Shown here in pieces: positions 31,881-41,732 of a stretch of DNA of 64,000 nt. The position numbers were made by a program, and so were the translations under genes. Each line of letters opens with the position of its first letter. Positions within the stretch are counted from its first letter, which is position 1. The DNA is taken from assembly GCF_016863295.1 (NCBI RefSeq), contig NZ_BOOP01000025.1:62001-126000 (forward strand), read 5' to 3'. The notes beneath the pieces were generated by a model. It was not told the origin of the DNA, ran no database searches, and worked only from the letters and a program-made list of their open reading frames with translations. The DNA comes from Planotetraspora phitsanulokensis (lineage in GTDB: Bacteria > Actinomycetota > Actinomycetes > Streptosporangiales > Streptosporangiaceae).

Positions 31881-32957
31881 GTGTTCGACGAGCAGCTGAC
31901 GATCAACACCGAGCGGCTGGTGCTCCGGCCGTTCGGACCCCAGGACTCCGTCATGGTGCGGACGGTCATCAACGAGGGGGCGCACTCCACCGCGCTGCCG
32001 CCGGGCGCCCCCGGGCATCCGGCCGGGATACCGCAGTGGCTGTCGCAGGGCGTCCACGAGCTGTGGCGCTCCGGGCAGGGGATCCACCTCGCCATGGAGG
32101 CCTCCGGGGCCGTCGTCGGCGCGATCAGCCTGTTCAAGACGCAGTGGGGCGCCGCCACGTCGGAGGTGGGGTACGGCGTGCATCCGGCGCACCGGGGCCG
32201 CGGCTACGCCACCGAGGCGGTCAAGGGCCTCACCGGCCGCCTGCTCCGGGCGGGCGCCCTGCGCAGGATCGAGTTGCGGGCCAACGCCGACAACGTGGCG
32301 TCCATCCGGGTCGCGGAGAAGGCGGGCTTCACCCGTGAGGGGCTGCTGCGCGGTGCGGGGTTCGAGGACGACGGGCCGCACGACCTGGTGGTCTTCGGCA
32401 TGCTCCGTGGCGACAGCCACGTGGAGCGCCGGTTGGAGAGCGAGCGGCTGATCCTGCGGCCGTTCGTCAAACGCGACGCCTTCGACCTGCTGTCCGCGGT
32501 GCGGGACGACGCCGAGATCGGCCGCTGGATGCCGTGGGCCGAGGGGTTCACCCTCGAGCGCGCGCTCGACTGGTGCACCCGCGTCGCGCACGCCGGAGGC
32601 ACGGCCGTCGGCGGCAACTTCGCCATCGAGCCGCGGGAGGGCGGGCGCCTCGCGGGCGCCATCGGCGTCCAGCGCGAGGATCACGAGCGGGGCGACGCCG
32701 AGGTCGGCTACTGGATCTCGCCCTGGGCGAGGCGGCAGGGATACGCGGCCGAGGCGACCAGAACCGTCACCGAGCACCTGCTCGACGCGGGCTTCCACCG
32801 CGTCCACCTGCTGGTCGCGACCGGCAACCACGCCAGCCAGGCGGTCGCCAGGCGCGCCGGCTTCATCGAGGAGGGCATCCTTCGCCAGGCGCTTCCCATG
32901 CCTGGTGGACGGGCCGACGCCGTACTGTTCAGCGTGCTTAAAGGGGAAATTAAGTGA
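31881..32957 (+). CDS. Tandem GNAT acetyltransferase (two RimJ/RimL-like domains)
   Basis: A 358-residue protein made of two GNAT domains in a row. Domain one (about 1-175) starts LTINTERLVLRPFGPQDS and has the acetyl-CoA loop HPAHRGRGYATEAVKG, then NADNVASIRVAEKAGFTREG. Domain two (about 180-355) starts LESERLILRPFVKRDAF with loop ISPWARRQGYAAEATR, then TGNHASQAVARRAGFIEEG. Domain one lacks the start of the usual fold and may be the less active copy. RimJ/RimL relatives acetylate N-termini of ribosomal proteins or small amines; no target can be named. Start GTG 31881 has GGAG 7 bases before it. GTG 31833 is the longer option. Confidence 0.85.
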   Translation: MFDEQLTINTERLVLRPFGPQDSVMVRTVINEGAHSTALPPGAPGHPAGIPQWLSQGVHELWRSGQGIHLAMEASGAVVGAISLFKTQWGAATSEVGYGVHPAHRGRGYATEAVKGLTGRLLRAGALRRIELRANADNVASIRVAEKAGFTREGLLRGAGFEDDGPHDLVVFGMLRGDSHVERRLESERLILRPFVKRDAFDLLSAVRDDAEIGRWMPWAEGFTLERALDWCTRVAHAGGTAVGGNFAIEPREGGRLAGAIGVQREDHERGDAEVGYWISPWARRQGYAAEATRTVTEHLLDAGFHRVHLLVATGNHASQAVARRAGFIEEGILRQALPMPGGRADAVLFSVLKGEIK

Positions 32958-33082
32958 GAAAAGGTAAAAAATTTCCTCGCCACCTGGGCCTATCGGTCAA
33001 GAGGCGCCCATGATTGGGCCCGGAGGGTTATCCTCACGAGCCGGATCACGTCTCCGCAGGTCAAGGCATGGGAGATCAGTAC

Positions 33083-34075
33083 ATGAAACCGCCGCTGCTG
33101 CTCATCGGTCACGGTACCCACGATGAGACCGGCGTAGCCGAGTTCGGCAGATTCGTACACCGTCTCCGCTGTCGCCTCGACGCACTGCCCGCGGAGGTGA
33201 CCGGCGGCTTCATCACCAACGCCCGTCCTCCGCTGAGCGACTCCGTCGCCTCCCTCGTGGCACGCGGGCACCACCACGTGATCGCGGTGCCGCTGAGCCT
33301 CACCGGCGACCGGTACGCCCTCGGCGACATCCCCGGCACGCTGGCGCTCGAGCAGGAGCGGCACCCGACGTTCGAGTACGACCTCGGCCGGCCGCTCGGC
33401 GCGGACCCCCGCGTGCTCGACATCCTCGCGGAGCGGCTCGCGGACGCCCGCGCGGAGATGCCCCGGCTGGTGACCGACGAGCCGGCGGAGTTCATCGCGC
33501 CCGCGGAGACGGCCGTGGTGCTCGTCGGCCACGGATCCGCCGACCCCGAAGTGAACGCCGAGGTCCACCGGGTCTCCCGGCTCTTCTGGGAGACGCACGC
33601 GCCCGACCTGCTCACGGTCGAGACGGCCTACGTCTCGCACACCCGCCCCGGGGTTCCCGGCGGTCTGGAGCGCTGCCGCAGGCTCGGCGCCAAGCGGGTG
33701 ATCGTCCTGCCGTACATCCTGTTCGCCGGGGCGGTGCTCGAGCGCATCTGGGCGCAGGCCCTGGCCTACGGCGCCAACCACGAGGGTCTCGACATCCGCT
33801 GCGCCGAGGTCATCGGCGACTGCGAAGGTCTCGCGGACGTCGTCATCGACCGTTACGAGGAGGCCCTCGCCGGCGCGGATGATTGGTACGCGGCGCGGCG
33901 CTACCATGACATGCTCACGATCGAATCGCCCGCGCGCGCCGAGCTTGTCGTGTCCCCCGACGCCGAAGCCGGCGCCGAGCGCGAGCCCGGCATCGACGCC
34001 GAGCTCGAGGCGGAGTTCGACGCGGAGATCGAGCCTGGGCTCGATGCCGGGACGGGGATCCCCAGCGCCGTCTGA
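33083..34075 (+). CDS. Sirohydrochlorin chelatase/ferrochelatase (CbiX-like)
   Basis: A 330-residue two-domain chelatase that would insert cobalt or iron into sirohydrochlorin for cobalamin or siroheme. The first domain begins PPLLLIGHGTHDETGVAEFGRF, with His in GHGT, and the second begins AVVLVGHGSADPEVNAEVHRVSRLFWE. The V-I-V-L-P-Y-I-L-F-A-G block (KRVIVLPYILFAGAVLERI) is a CbiX hallmark. The last 45 residues are a low-complexity acidic tail (ELEAEFDAEIEPGLDAGTG) instead of the His-rich metal-storage tail of some CbiX proteins. ATG 33083 has GGGAG 8 bases upstream. Ten bases from cobT, forming a tetrapyrrole operon. Confidence 0.9.
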   Translation: MKPPLLLIGHGTHDETGVAEFGRFVHRLRCRLDALPAEVTGGFITNARPPLSDSVASLVARGHHHVIAVPLSLTGDRYALGDIPGTLALEQERHPTFEYDLGRPLGADPRVLDILAERLADARAEMPRLVTDEPAEFIAPAETAVVLVGHGSADPEVNAEVHRVSRLFWETHAPDLLTVETAYVSHTRPGVPGGLERCRRLGAKRVIVLPYILFAGAVLERIWAQALAYGANHEGLDIRCAEVIGDCEGLADVVIDRYEEALAGADDWYAARRYHDMLTIESPARAELVVSPDAEAGAEREPGIDAELEAEFDAEIEPGLDAGTGIPSAV

Positions 34076-34085
34076 AGGAGTGAGC

Positions 34086-35171
34086 ATGACCCTGCTCGAC
34101 GCGACCGTCGCGGCCATCTGGCCGGTGGACCCGGTCGCGATGGCCGAGGCACGGACTCGTCAGGACCGTCTCACGAAGCCGCGGGGCTCCCTCGGCGTCC
34201 TCGAAGACGTCGCGGTACGGCTGGCCGGAGTCGCCGCGGCCTGCCCTCCGCCGATGCCCTCGCCCGTCGCGCTGGCGATCTTCGCCGCCGACCACGGTGT
34301 CCACGCCCAGGGCGTCAGCCCCTGGCCGCAGGAGGTCACCGCCCAGATGGTGGCCAACTTCGCCGCCGGGGGCGCCGTCGCCAACGCGTTCGCCGCGCAG
34401 GTCGGCGCCTCGGTGACGGTGGTCGACGTCGGGGTGGCCACGGATCTGACCCCGGTGCCCGGCGTCGTGTCCCGCAAGGTCGCGTACGGCACGGCGGACC
34501 TGTCCGAGGGGCCCGCGATGACGCGCGAGCAGGCACTCGAAGCCCTCTCCGCCGGCATCAGGACCGCCGGGGACCTCGTCGCGGCAGGCAACCGCTGCCT
34601 GATCAGCGGCGACATGGGGATCGCCAACACCACCGCCTCGGCGGCGCTGATCAGCCTGTTCACCGGCCGGGACCCGGCGTCGGCCACCGGACGCGGCACC
34701 GGCGTCGACGACGCCATGTACCAGCACAAGATCGACGTGGTCCGCCGCGCGCTCGCGGTCAACGGCTACGGGGAGGCGGGAGCCGTTCCCCAGGGGCAGG
34801 ACTCCGTACTCGATGCGCTGGCGGCCGTCGGCGGGTTCGAGCACGCGGCAATCGCCGGGTTCATCCTCGGCGGGGCGGCGGCCCGGGTGCCCGTCATCCT
34901 CGATGGCGTGATCGCGGGAGCGGCCGCCCTCGTCGCGGCGGCGCTCGCCCCCGACGCGGCGGGCTACTGCGTCGCCGGGCACCGCTCGGCCGAGCCGGGC
35001 CACGCGGTCGCGCTCGCCCACCTCGGGCTCCGGCCCCTGGTCGACCTCGAGCTCCGCCTCGGGGAGGGCACGGGCGGGCTGCTCGCGCATCCGCTGGTCA
35101 GCGCCGCGGTGCGGGTCATGCACGACGTTGCGACGTTCGACTCCGCCGGGGTGGCGGACAAGGAGCGTTGA
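34086..35171 (+). CDS. cobT: Nicotinate-nucleotide-dimethylbenzimidazole phosphoribosyltransferase CobT
   Basis: A 361-residue enzyme that makes alpha-ribazole phosphate, the lower-ligand precursor of cobalamin. Family blocks are QDRLTKPRGSLGVLEDVAVRLAG, IFAADHGVHAQGVSPWPQEVTAQMVANF, VDVGVA, RCLISGDMGIANTTASAAL (with G-D-M-G-I-[AG]-N-T-T) and RGTGVDDAMYQHKIDVVRRAL. The catalytic Glu expected near the C-terminus is seen in LELRLGEGTGG. AAGGAG lies 6 bases before the ATG. Follows the CbiX-like gene by 10 bases. Together with cobD it shows that the organism makes cobalamin. Confidence 0.95.
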   Translation: MTLLDATVAAIWPVDPVAMAEARTRQDRLTKPRGSLGVLEDVAVRLAGVAAACPPPMPSPVALAIFAADHGVHAQGVSPWPQEVTAQMVANFAAGGAVANAFAAQVGASVTVVDVGVATDLTPVPGVVSRKVAYGTADLSEGPAMTREQALEALSAGIRTAGDLVAAGNRCLISGDMGIANTTASAALISLFTGRDPASATGRGTGVDDAMYQHKIDVVRRALAVNGYGEAGAVPQGQDSVLDALAAVGGFEHAAIAGFILGGAAARVPVILDGVIAGAAALVAAALAPDAAGYCVAGHRSAEPGHAVALAHLGLRPLVDLELRLGEGTGGLLAHPLVSAAVRVMHDVATFDSAGVADKER

Positions 35172-35296
35172 CTCCCGGAATCGACCCAAGACCCGCTGGA
35201 CTGCCGATAAGTCTCATCTGGTGAGTGCCGTCACAGGTCAACGGGTAGGTTTGCCTCTTAACAGACCACGCTTGACGCATTAGGGAGACTGGGGTC

Positions 35297-36529
35297 ATGG
35301 CGCCCTACCTGCTCGGCCTCCGCCTCGACGGGCGGCGGGTACTCGTCGTCGGCGGCGGACACGTCGCCCAGCGGCGCGTTCCCACGTTGCTCGACGCCGG
35401 AGCGTCGGTCACCCTGGTCTCGCCGAGCGTCACGCCGGCGCTCGACGACCTCATCGCCGACGGCCGCGTGACGTGGGAGCGAAGGCCGTACCAGGTCGGC
35501 GACTGCGACGGCGCCTGGCTGGTGCACGCCTGCACCGACCATCGCGAGGTCAACACCGCGATCGCGGCCGAGGCCGACGCCAAGCGCATCTGGTGCGTGC
35601 GGGCCGACGACAAGGACGCCTCCGCCGCCTGGACCCCGGCCAGCGGCCGGGTCGACGAGGTGAGCGTGGCCATCACCGCCGGCGGGGACCCGCGGCGGGC
35701 TGCGGGTATCCGCGACGCCGTCGTCGGCGCCCTGCGGGACGGCACCGTCGACGCTCGCCGCCACCGCACCAAGCCCGTCGGCGTCGCGCTCGTCGGCGGC
35801 GGCCCCGGGGATCCGGGGCTGATCACGGTCAGGGGCCGCCAGCTGCTGGCGCAGGCCGACGTCGTCGTCGCCGACCGCCTCGCGCCGCGGGCCCTGCTCG
35901 ACGAACTGCCGGCCGACGTCGAGATCATCGACGCCGCGAAGATCCCTTATGGCCGTGCACTCGCCCAAGAGAAGATCAACGAGCTGCTCATCGAGCACGC
36001 CCGCAAGGGCAAGTTCGTGGTCCGGCTGAAGGGCGGCGACTCCTTCGTCTTCGGCCGCGGCGGCGAGGAGATGATCGCGTGCGCCAGGGCCGGCATCCCG
36101 GTGACCGTGGTCCCGGGCATCACGAGCGCCGTCGCCGTCCCCGCCTCCGCCGGCGTCCCCGTCACGCACCGAGGGGTCAGCCAGGAGTTCCACGTGATCT
36201 CGGTGCACGTGGCCCCCGACGATCCCCGATCCACCGTCGACTGGCCCGGAATGGCGAGATCGCAGGGGACTCTGGTGTTGCTGATGGGAGTCGAGCGAAT
36301 CGGGGAACTCACCCGGACCCTGATTCGAGACGGACGTTCGCCGGAAACTCCCGTAATGGTGGTACAGGACGGTACTCTTCCCACCCAGCGAGCTGTCTCC
36401 GCCACGCTCTCCACGGTGGCGGAACGAGTGACCGCAGCGGGGATACGTCCGCCTGCGATCGTGATCGTCGGCGAGGTCGTCAGAGTCGGCCAGGAGATCG
36501 AGATGGTGCGAGCGGAGCGGGTCCCGTGA
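35297..36529 (+). CDS. cysG: Siroheme synthase: precorrin-2 dehydrogenase + uroporphyrinogen-III C-methyltransferase
   Basis: A 410-residue bifunctional enzyme. Residues 1-150 are the NAD-dependent precorrin-2 dehydrogenase ([37 protein letters not shown], GxGxxA-like loop). Residues 160-405 are the SAM uroporphyrinogen methyltransferase ([33 protein letters not shown], with [23 protein letters not shown] and [10 protein letters not shown] blocks). Family members turn uroporphyrinogen III into sirohydrochlorin for siroheme and cobalamin. The linked CbiX-like enzyme would insert metal, so a separate ferrochelatase function here is not needed. The stop TGA overlaps the next GTG start (GTGA). 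Confidence 0.93.
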   Translation: MAPYLLGLRLDGRRVLVVGGGHVAQRRVPTLLDAGASVTLVSPSVTPALDDLIADGRVTWERRPYQVGDCDGAWLVHACTDHREVNTAIAAEADAKRIWCVRADDKDASAAWTPASGRVDEVSVAITAGGDPRRAAGIRDAVVGALRDGTVDARRHRTKPVGVALVGGGPGDPGLITVRGRQLLAQADVVVADRLAPRALLDELPADVEIIDAAKIPYGRALAQEKINELLIEHARKGKFVVRLKGGDSFVFGRGGEEMIACARAGIPVTVVPGITSAVAVPASAGVPVTHRGVSQEFHVISVHVAPDDPRSTVDWPGMARSQGTLVLLMGVERIGELTRTLIRDGRSPETPVMVVQDGTLPTQRAVSATLSTVAERVTAAGIRPPAIVIVGEVVRVGQEIEMVRAERVP

Positions 36530-38784
36530 AATCGGCTGCCAAGAACACGCCCGACCCCGAGGCGGCCGAGCAGCCCGGCGAGACCGAGGGGCCGGTCATC
36601 GAGGGCCGGCCCGAGACGCCGGGGGAGCAGTCCCTCACGTTCCGCTCGATCCGTGACGAGGATCCCGACGCGGACGACGCCGGGCCAGGGCGGGCGGAGC
36701 CCGAGGGCTCCACGCCGGACGCCGGCGAATCCGGTGAGTCCGGCTCTGAGAAGCCGGGCGCCGAGTCCAGTGCGGCGGAAGATCCGGACGTGACCCCCGG
36801 CGCCGAGGAGGGTGACGACGCCGCCCCTGTCTCCGCCCCGGACCCCGAAGCCGTCTCGGACCCTGACGCCGTTTTGGGCCCGGATGCCGGTGCGGGCGCA
36901 GGCTCTCCTGACGAGGGCGAGACTCCGTCGGACGCGCCCGACGCCACGGCCGAGGCGCCCGGAGGCACGGATCCTCCCGCCGAGCCCGCCGAGCCCGCCG
37001 AGCCCGCCGAGGCTTCCGGGGACTCGCGGGAGGAGCCCGGACAGGAGTCGGCCGACGCCGGTCCTCCTGCCCCGACGTCGTCCCCGATCGCCCCGCCCGT
37101 ACGCGAGATGCCGTTGCCGGAACCGGTGTCGGCGGCGCTGACCGCCGCGCTCGCCCAGCTCCGCGTGGCCGTCAAGGGTCTGCACTTCGGCCTCGACGTG
37201 CCCGGAGCCGAGGAGGCGCGCAAGACCCAGGACGCCGTCCTGGCCCAGATCGACGACTACGTCATCCCACGCGTGCACATGAGCACGGCCCCCGCACTGA
37301 TCGTCGTGGCCGGCTCCACCGGAGCGGGCAAGTCCACCCTGGTCAACACGCTGGCCGCGCAGAACGTGACGGCGACGGGCGTGCGCCGCCCGACCACCGG
37401 CACCCCGGTGCTCGCCTGCCACCCCGACGACTACGAGTGGTTCGCCAAGGGCGACCTGCTCGGTGGACTGACCAGGGTCGACAAGGTGGATGCCGACACT
37501 GGGCCGGACTCCGTCATGCTCGTCGCGACACCGCGGCTGCCCCAGGGCGTGGCGCTGCTCGACACACCGGACATCGACTCCGTCGTCGAGGAGCACCAGG
37601 ACATCGCCCACCGCATGCTGGACGCGGCGGACCTGTGGGTGTTCGTCACCACCGCCGCCCGGTACGCGGACGCGCCGTCGTGGGGGCTCCTGCGCCGCGC
37701 GAAAGAACGCGGGGCGCGCCTGGTCATCGTCTTGTCCCGGGTACCCATGCGCTCCCGCGACGTCATCGTCAAGCACTTCGGCCGCATGCTCGACGAGTAC
37801 GGCCTGGCCGACGTGGAGCGTTTCGTCATCAACGAGACGGCCGTCCGCGAGGGCAGGCTGGCCGACGAGGAGGTCACCGACCTCCGGCTGTGGCTGTCGG
37901 AGATGTCCGTCGACGACGAGCTCCGCGCCCAGGCCGTGCAGGCGACGCTGAACGGCGTGTTCGACAGCTTCAGAACCCGGCTGCCCGCCCTGGCCAGGCA
38001 TCTGGAGACGCAGGTGGCGCTGCGCGCCGACCTGCGCTCCGACGTCGACTCGGCCTACATGGCCGCCCTCGCGGAGATCGACGAGGCGAGCCGGAACGGT
38101 TCGCTGCTCAGGGGCGAGGTGCTCGCCCGCTGGCAGGACTTCGCGGGCTCCGGCGATCTCATGCGCACCCTCCAGCTGCGGCGTGGCGGTAAGGCACAGC
38201 ACAAGGGTCCCGAGCGGCTCCGGGCACTGAAGTCCGCCCTGCGCACAGGCCTGGAGTCGGTGATCACCTCGGCGGTCCAGCGGGCGGCGGAGGAGGTCGT
38301 CGTCCGGTGGCGTCAGCGCGCCGGAGCCGGGGACCGGCTCGCCGCCACCCCCGGGCTCGGCCGTCCCTCCGAAGAGGTCGCACGGCGGACCGTGCGGACC
38401 ATCACTGCGTGGCAGGACCACGTGACCGAGCTGATCAGGACCGAGGGCGTCACCAAGCGGTCCGTGGCGAGGCTGGTCTCCTTCGACGTCGAGTCCCTGT
38501 CCCTGATCTTCACCGTCGGACTGCTCGGTTACGGCACCACCGACGTCTCGGTGGGCGCCGGCAACAGCGCCCTGCCGCAGCGGCTGCTGCGCGGGCTGCT
38601 CGGCGCGGAGTCCCTGCGCAACATCAGCGCCAAGGCGCGAAGCGACCTGCGCGCGCGGATCGGCCTGCTCTTCGACGAGGAGACCCTGCGCTACGTCGAC
38701 GAGCTCGACAGCGCGGGGATTCCGGACGAGGCCGCCGCCACCCGGCTCTACCAGGCCACGTACAACCTCGAGGTCGCACGATGA
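36526..38784 (+). CDS. Dynamin-like GTPase with long acidic N-terminus (first of pair)
   Basis: A 752-residue protein. Residues 1-185 are low-complexity, Asp/Glu/Pro/Ser-rich, with [12 protein letters not shown] near 152-163, and are probably disordered. The GTPase domain carries P-loop [14 protein letters not shown] near 262, switch-II-type LLDTPDID near 345, and a G4-like [10 protein letters not shown]. The C-terminal 300 residues are helical with a hydrophobic stretch near [16 protein letters not shown], fitting a dynamin-type membrane-active stalk. GTG 36526 overlaps the cysG stop. The next gene encodes a second GTPase. The pair recalls actinomycete dynamin pairs such as DynA/DynB of Streptomyces; that equivalence is inferred, not aligned. 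Confidence 0.78.
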   Translation: MKSAAKNTPDPEAAEQPGETEGPVIEGRPETPGEQSLTFRSIRDEDPDADDAGPGRAEPEGSTPDAGESGESGSEKPGAESSAAEDPDVTPGAEEGDDAAPVSAPDPEAVSDPDAVLGPDAGAGAGSPDEGETPSDAPDATAEAPGGTDPPAEPAEPAEPAEASGDSREEPGQESADAGPPAPTSSPIAPPVREMPLPEPVSAALTAALAQLRVAVKGLHFGLDVPGAEEARKTQDAVLAQIDDYVIPRVHMSTAPALIVVAGSTGAGKSTLVNTLAAQNVTATGVRRPTTGTPVLACHPDDYEWFAKGDLLGGLTRVDKVDADTGPDSVMLVATPRLPQGVALLDTPDIDSVVEEHQDIAHRMLDAADLWVFVTTAARYADAPSWGLLRRAKERGARLVIVLSRVPMRSRDVIVKHFGRMLDEYGLADVERFVINETAVREGRLADEEVTDLRLWLSEMSVDDELRAQAVQATLNGVFDSFRTRLPALARHLETQVALRADLRSDVDSAYMAALAEIDEASRNGSLLRGEVLARWQDFAGSGDLMRTLQLRRGGKAQHKGPERLRALKSALRTGLESVITSAVQRAAEEVVVRWRQRAGAGDRLAATPGLGRPSEEVARRTVRTITAWQDHVTELIRTEGVTKRSVARLVSFDVESLSLIFTVGLLGYGTTDVSVGAGNSALPQRLLRGLLGAESLRNISAKARSDLRARIGLLFDEETLRYVDELDSAGIPDEAAATRLYQATYNLEVAR
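36978..37016 (+). repeat. 9-bp tandem repeat in GTPase acidic tail
   Basis: GCCGAGCCC repeats about four times in frame, giving Ala-Glu-Pro units. It is a local copy-number repeat inside the disordered acidic region. Confidence 0.8.
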
Positions 38785-38821
38785 CTCCGGCGACGCTTCC
38801 CGGCACCACGGTGGGAGATCG

Positions 38822-40453
38822 ATGAGCACTGTCAGCACCGCCGAGACGCGGCACGGACTGGGCACTCGGCTCGCCGCACTCTCCAAGATCGTCGAACTCG
38901 GCCAGGGCAGGATCGATCCCGCGCTCATCACCGAGGCCGCCCAACTGCTCCTGCGGGCGGGCGACCGCCTCAAGCTCTCTCCCGACCACACCGTGGTGGC
39001 TCTCGCCGGGGGAACGGGCAGCGGCAAGTCGTCCCTGTTCAACTCGATCTCCGGGCTGGAGCTGTCGCCCATCGGGGTGCGCAGGCCGACCACCGCCCGC
39101 ACCCACGCCTGCGTGTGGGGCCTGGAGGGCGCCGGGCCCCTGCTCGACTGGCTGCAGATCCAGTGGCGGCACCGGTTCGCCCGGGCGAGCGCGCTCGACA
39201 AGGGCGAGAGCCAGCTTCACGGGCTCATCCTGCTCGACCTGCCCGACCACGACTCCATCCGGGCGCTCACCGACCCGGAGGCCAACCGGCTGATCCAGGT
39301 CGCCGACCTCGTCGTGTGGGTGCTCGACCCGCAGAAGTACGCCGACGCGTCCGTGCACCGGCGCTATGTGACCGACCTCGCCGGGAACGACGCCGTGACG
39401 GTCTTCGTGCTCAACCAGTCCGACCGGTTGAGCCACGAGGAACAGGCCGAGTGCGTCGCCGATCTGGAGGACCTGCTCAGGCGGGAAGGGGTGACCGACC
39501 CCCAGGTCGTCGCCACGTCCGCGCTGACGGGCAAGGGCATCGACGGGCTCAAGGCCGTGCTCGCCGGATCGGTGTCCACCCGTCGGGCGGCCTACCAGCG
39601 GCTGGAGGCCGACCTCGACCGGCTCATGGCGCGCCTGGCGAAGAACGTGCCCGACCTGCTGCACGTCGACCCCACGGTGGACGGCGCCCGCAAGGCCGGT
39701 CTGACCGACGCCCTGTGCGACGCCGTCGGCGTCTCGGCCCTCGGCGAGGCCATGGAGAACGTCTACGGGGTGCGCTCGGTCGACTGGGTCGGCTGGCCGT
39801 ACGCGCGGTGGGCCGCGAAGTTCCGGCGCGACCCGCTGAGCAGCCTCAAGCTCGGAGCCGTGAAGGACGACATCCGCAGCCTCGTGGGCAGCGCGGTCAG
39901 CGCCCAGCCGGCCGAGGTGGACAACGCCGTCCAGGCCCTGGCGGACGGCCTCACGGCCGGGATGCCGGAGGTGTGGCAGAACGGGGTCCGTCAGGCGGCA
40001 CGCGGGCGGTCGGTCCAGCTGCCCAAGGCGCTGTCCGGCGAGCTGTCCGAGGTGGCGCCGCCACTCGACCGGGTGCCCGGCTGGTGGTGGCTGCTGAAGA
40101 TCTGGCAGTACCTCCTGGTCGTCCTCTTCGTGGCGGGGCTCGCGTGGATCGGCTCGATCCTGGCGTACGGCGTGTTCAAGACCGGCAGGCCGCCCATCGG
40201 CGTCCTGGGTGACGTCGGTGCCCTGCCCTGGGTGGGGCTGATGCTGGTCAGCGTCCTCGGCCTGGGCATCCTCTCCGCCGTGGCGAGCCGGAACTTCGTG
40301 ATCCTGGGCGCGAGCAACGAGCGTGATCGCCTCGAGCGCGACATGCGCCGCCGGGTCACGACGGTCGCGCAGGAGACGGTCATCCAACCGGTCGAGCGTG
40401 AGCTGCAGCGCTACAACGAGTACTTCGCGGCGATCACCCAAGCCAAACGCTGA
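38822..40453 (+). CDS. GTPase with C-terminal membrane helices (second of pair)
   Basis: A 543-residue GTPase. The G1 P-loop is [21 protein letters not shown] near 57-77, the G2/switch I area is [16 protein letters not shown], the G3 is [13 protein letters not shown] and the G4 is [11 protein letters not shown]. The C-terminal part has a helix [32 protein letters not shown] near 420-451 and a second near [20 protein letters not shown], so it is membrane-anchored. The first GTPase ends 38 bp upstream on the same strand, making an operon. Proteins of this type are often called YfjP or dynamin-like and are thought to act on membranes; a septum or membrane-remodelling role is inferred. Confidence 0.85.
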   Translation: MSTVSTAETRHGLGTRLAALSKIVELGQGRIDPALITEAAQLLLRAGDRLKLSPDHTVVALAGGTGSGKSSLFNSISGLELSPIGVRRPTTARTHACVWGLEGAGPLLDWLQIQWRHRFARASALDKGESQLHGLILLDLPDHDSIRALTDPEANRLIQVADLVVWVLDPQKYADASVHRRYVTDLAGNDAVTVFVLNQSDRLSHEEQAECVADLEDLLRREGVTDPQVVATSALTGKGIDGLKAVLAGSVSTRRAAYQRLEADLDRLMARLAKNVPDLLHVDPTVDGARKAGLTDALCDAVGVSALGEAMENVYGVRSVDWVGWPYARWAAKFRRDPLSSLKLGAVKDDIRSLVGSAVSAQPAEVDNAVQALADGLTAGMPEVWQNGVRQAARGRSVQLPKALSGELSEVAPPLDRVPGWWWLLKIWQYLLVVLFVAGLAWIGSILAYGVFKTGRPPIGVLGDVGALPWVGLMLVSVLGLGILSAVASRNFVILGASNERDRLERDMRRRVTTVAQETVIQPVERELQRYNEYFAAITQAKR

Positions 40454-40469
40454 CCCGCCCCACCCCTTC

Positions 40470-40482
40470 GGCCGTGATCATG
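40470..40482. repeat. Dispersed 13-bp motif GGCCGTGATCATG, copy 3
   Basis: Exact third copy of the motif flanking cobD, 17 bp after the GTPase stop. Confidence 0.55.
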
Positions 40483-40510
40483 CAGGGACCCGTTCGATCA
40501 CATGGCGGAA

Positions 40511-40542
40511 GGCCCGCATCCGCCCCTGTCGGAATGCGGGCC
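40511..40542. terminator. Hairpin terminator after the GTPase pair
   Basis: Arms GGCCCGCAT (40511-40519) and ATGCGGGCC (40534-40542) pair perfectly over nine bases, 58 bp after the plus-strand stop. No T-tract, as is usual for actinomycete terminators. Confidence 0.7.
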
Positions 40543-40585
40543 CTCCGCTCGGTGCGCGTCGTACCGGTGCTCGTCGTACGGCCGG

Positions 40586-40624
40586 CACCGTCGTACGGCC
40601 GCGTGGGTCAGCCGTACGACGGTG
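40586..40624. terminator. 14-bp stem hairpin between convergent genes
   Basis: CACCGTCGTACGGC (40586-40599) and GCCGTACGACGGTG (40611-40624) are perfect inverted repeats with an 11-base loop. It lies between the convergent GTPase and LCP genes, and ends the LCP/sigma operon from the minus strand. Confidence 0.75.
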
Positions 40625-40651
40625 CGAGGCGGATGGGAGATCCGGCCTCGT

Positions 40652-41731
40652 TCACCGGGCCTTCTTGCCGGTCCTCTTCGGAGGGGTGCCGCCCAGGCTG
40701 GTGAAGAGCTTGTCGGCGGCCGGTTGCTTCAACTCGATCCGGTTGGGATCGGGCTGAAACGGACGCCACGGAACAGTGACGAAATCGAAGTCCCGTGCCT
40801 CGACCCCGGCCAGGCTCTGGGCGATGCCGGCTATCTCCCGCACGCCGAGCGCTGGGGTCGTCTTGATCGCCTTGCTGGACTCACGCAGGAAGGCGTACAT
40901 GCGGGCCGGATCGGTCAGCTCCGACTTGGCCTTCTTGAACATCGAGCCCAGGAACTGCTGCTGCCTCTCGATCCGGCTCAGGTCTGACCCGTCGCCCAGG
41001 TTGTGCCGGGCTCGCACGTAGGCCAGCGCCTCATCGCCCTTCACGAGATGCCTGCCGGCGGGCATGTCCAGACCTGCGTCCTTGTCCTTCACAGCCTTCG
41101 GCAGCGTGATCTCGACTCCGCCCAGGGCGTTCACGATGTTCTTCAACCCGGCGAACTGGACCTCCAGCACATGATCGATCCGGACGCCTGTCATGGACTC
41201 GACGGTCTTCTCCGCGCAGGAGGCGCCGCCCTCGGTGAACGCCGAGTTCACCAGGCCGAGATGGGTCGGGATGCCCGTTCCATGGGCATCCTTGCAGGCT
41301 GGGATCTGGACCATGGTGTCCCGCGGAACGGAGACGACCGTGATCTTCTTCCGGTCGGCGGGCATGTGCACGAGCATCATCGTGTCGCTTCTGGCTCCTA
41401 GTTTGTCGGGGCCTCCCACGACTGACACAGGTATGCGCCTGTCCACACCCAGGACCAGCAGGTTGAGCTCCTCTGACGCGACCGGCCGGGCGGCGGGATC
41501 GGTCACGGGCGCCTTCTCCGAGCGCGGGTGGACGATCATCGTCGGCACGACGATCGCGGCGGCCGTGACCACGGCGGCGAGCCCGATCAACCCCCAGCCG
41601 CGCATCAGACGGGGGACGCGGCGCCGTGGCCGAGCGCCTTCCAGCAGTCGCTGCCGCTGGCGTACGAGCGACGGCGGGGGTTCGTGCTCCAGGGAGCGCC
41701 CGAGGTCACGGAGCATCTTCAGATCGTCCAT
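40652..41731 (-). CDS. LytR-CpsA-Psr (LCP) family protein, ECF-sigma partner
   Basis: A 359-residue membrane protein. A cytoplasmic N-terminus of about 50 residues (MDDLKMLRDLGRSLEHEPP) precedes one helix (GWGLIGLAAVVTAAAIVVPTMIV). The extracellular LCP domain has LNLLVLGVDRR, SDTMMLVHMPADRKKITVVSVPRDTMVQIP, NSAFTEGG and GDEALAYVRARHN.LGDGSDLSRIERQQQFL, with the conserved Asp and Arg residues that bind the polyprenyl-phosphate. LCP enzymes attach teichoic-acid or arabinogalactan-type polymers to peptidoglycan. ATG 41731 overlaps nothing but sits one base from the sigma gene stop, with GAGGAG upstream. Its N-terminus resembles those of membrane partners of ECF sigma factors. Confidence 0.88.
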   Translation of the reverse strand: MDDLKMLRDLGRSLEHEPPPSLVRQRQRLLEGARPRRRVPRLMRGWGLIGLAAVVTAAAIVVPTMIVHPRSEKAPVTDPAARPVASEELNLLVLGVDRRIPVSVVGGPDKLGARSDTMMLVHMPADRKKITVVSVPRDTMVQIPACKDAHGTGIPTHLGLVNSAFTEGGASCAEKTVESMTGVRIDHVLEVQFAGLKNIVNALGGVEITLPKAVKDKDAGLDMPAGRHLVKGDEALAYVRARHNLGDGSDLSRIERQQQFLGSMFKKAKSELTDPARMYAFLRESSKAIKTTPALGVREIAGIAQSLAGVEARDFDFVTVPWRPFQPDPNRIELKQPAADKLFTSLGGTPPKRTGKKAR

Positions 41732-41732
41732 G

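Noticed and set aside
32958-33082. Possible cobalamin riboswitch ahead of the CbiX-like gene
   Set aside because: Only 125 bp are available and no clear B12 box or matching stem pattern could be traced by eye.
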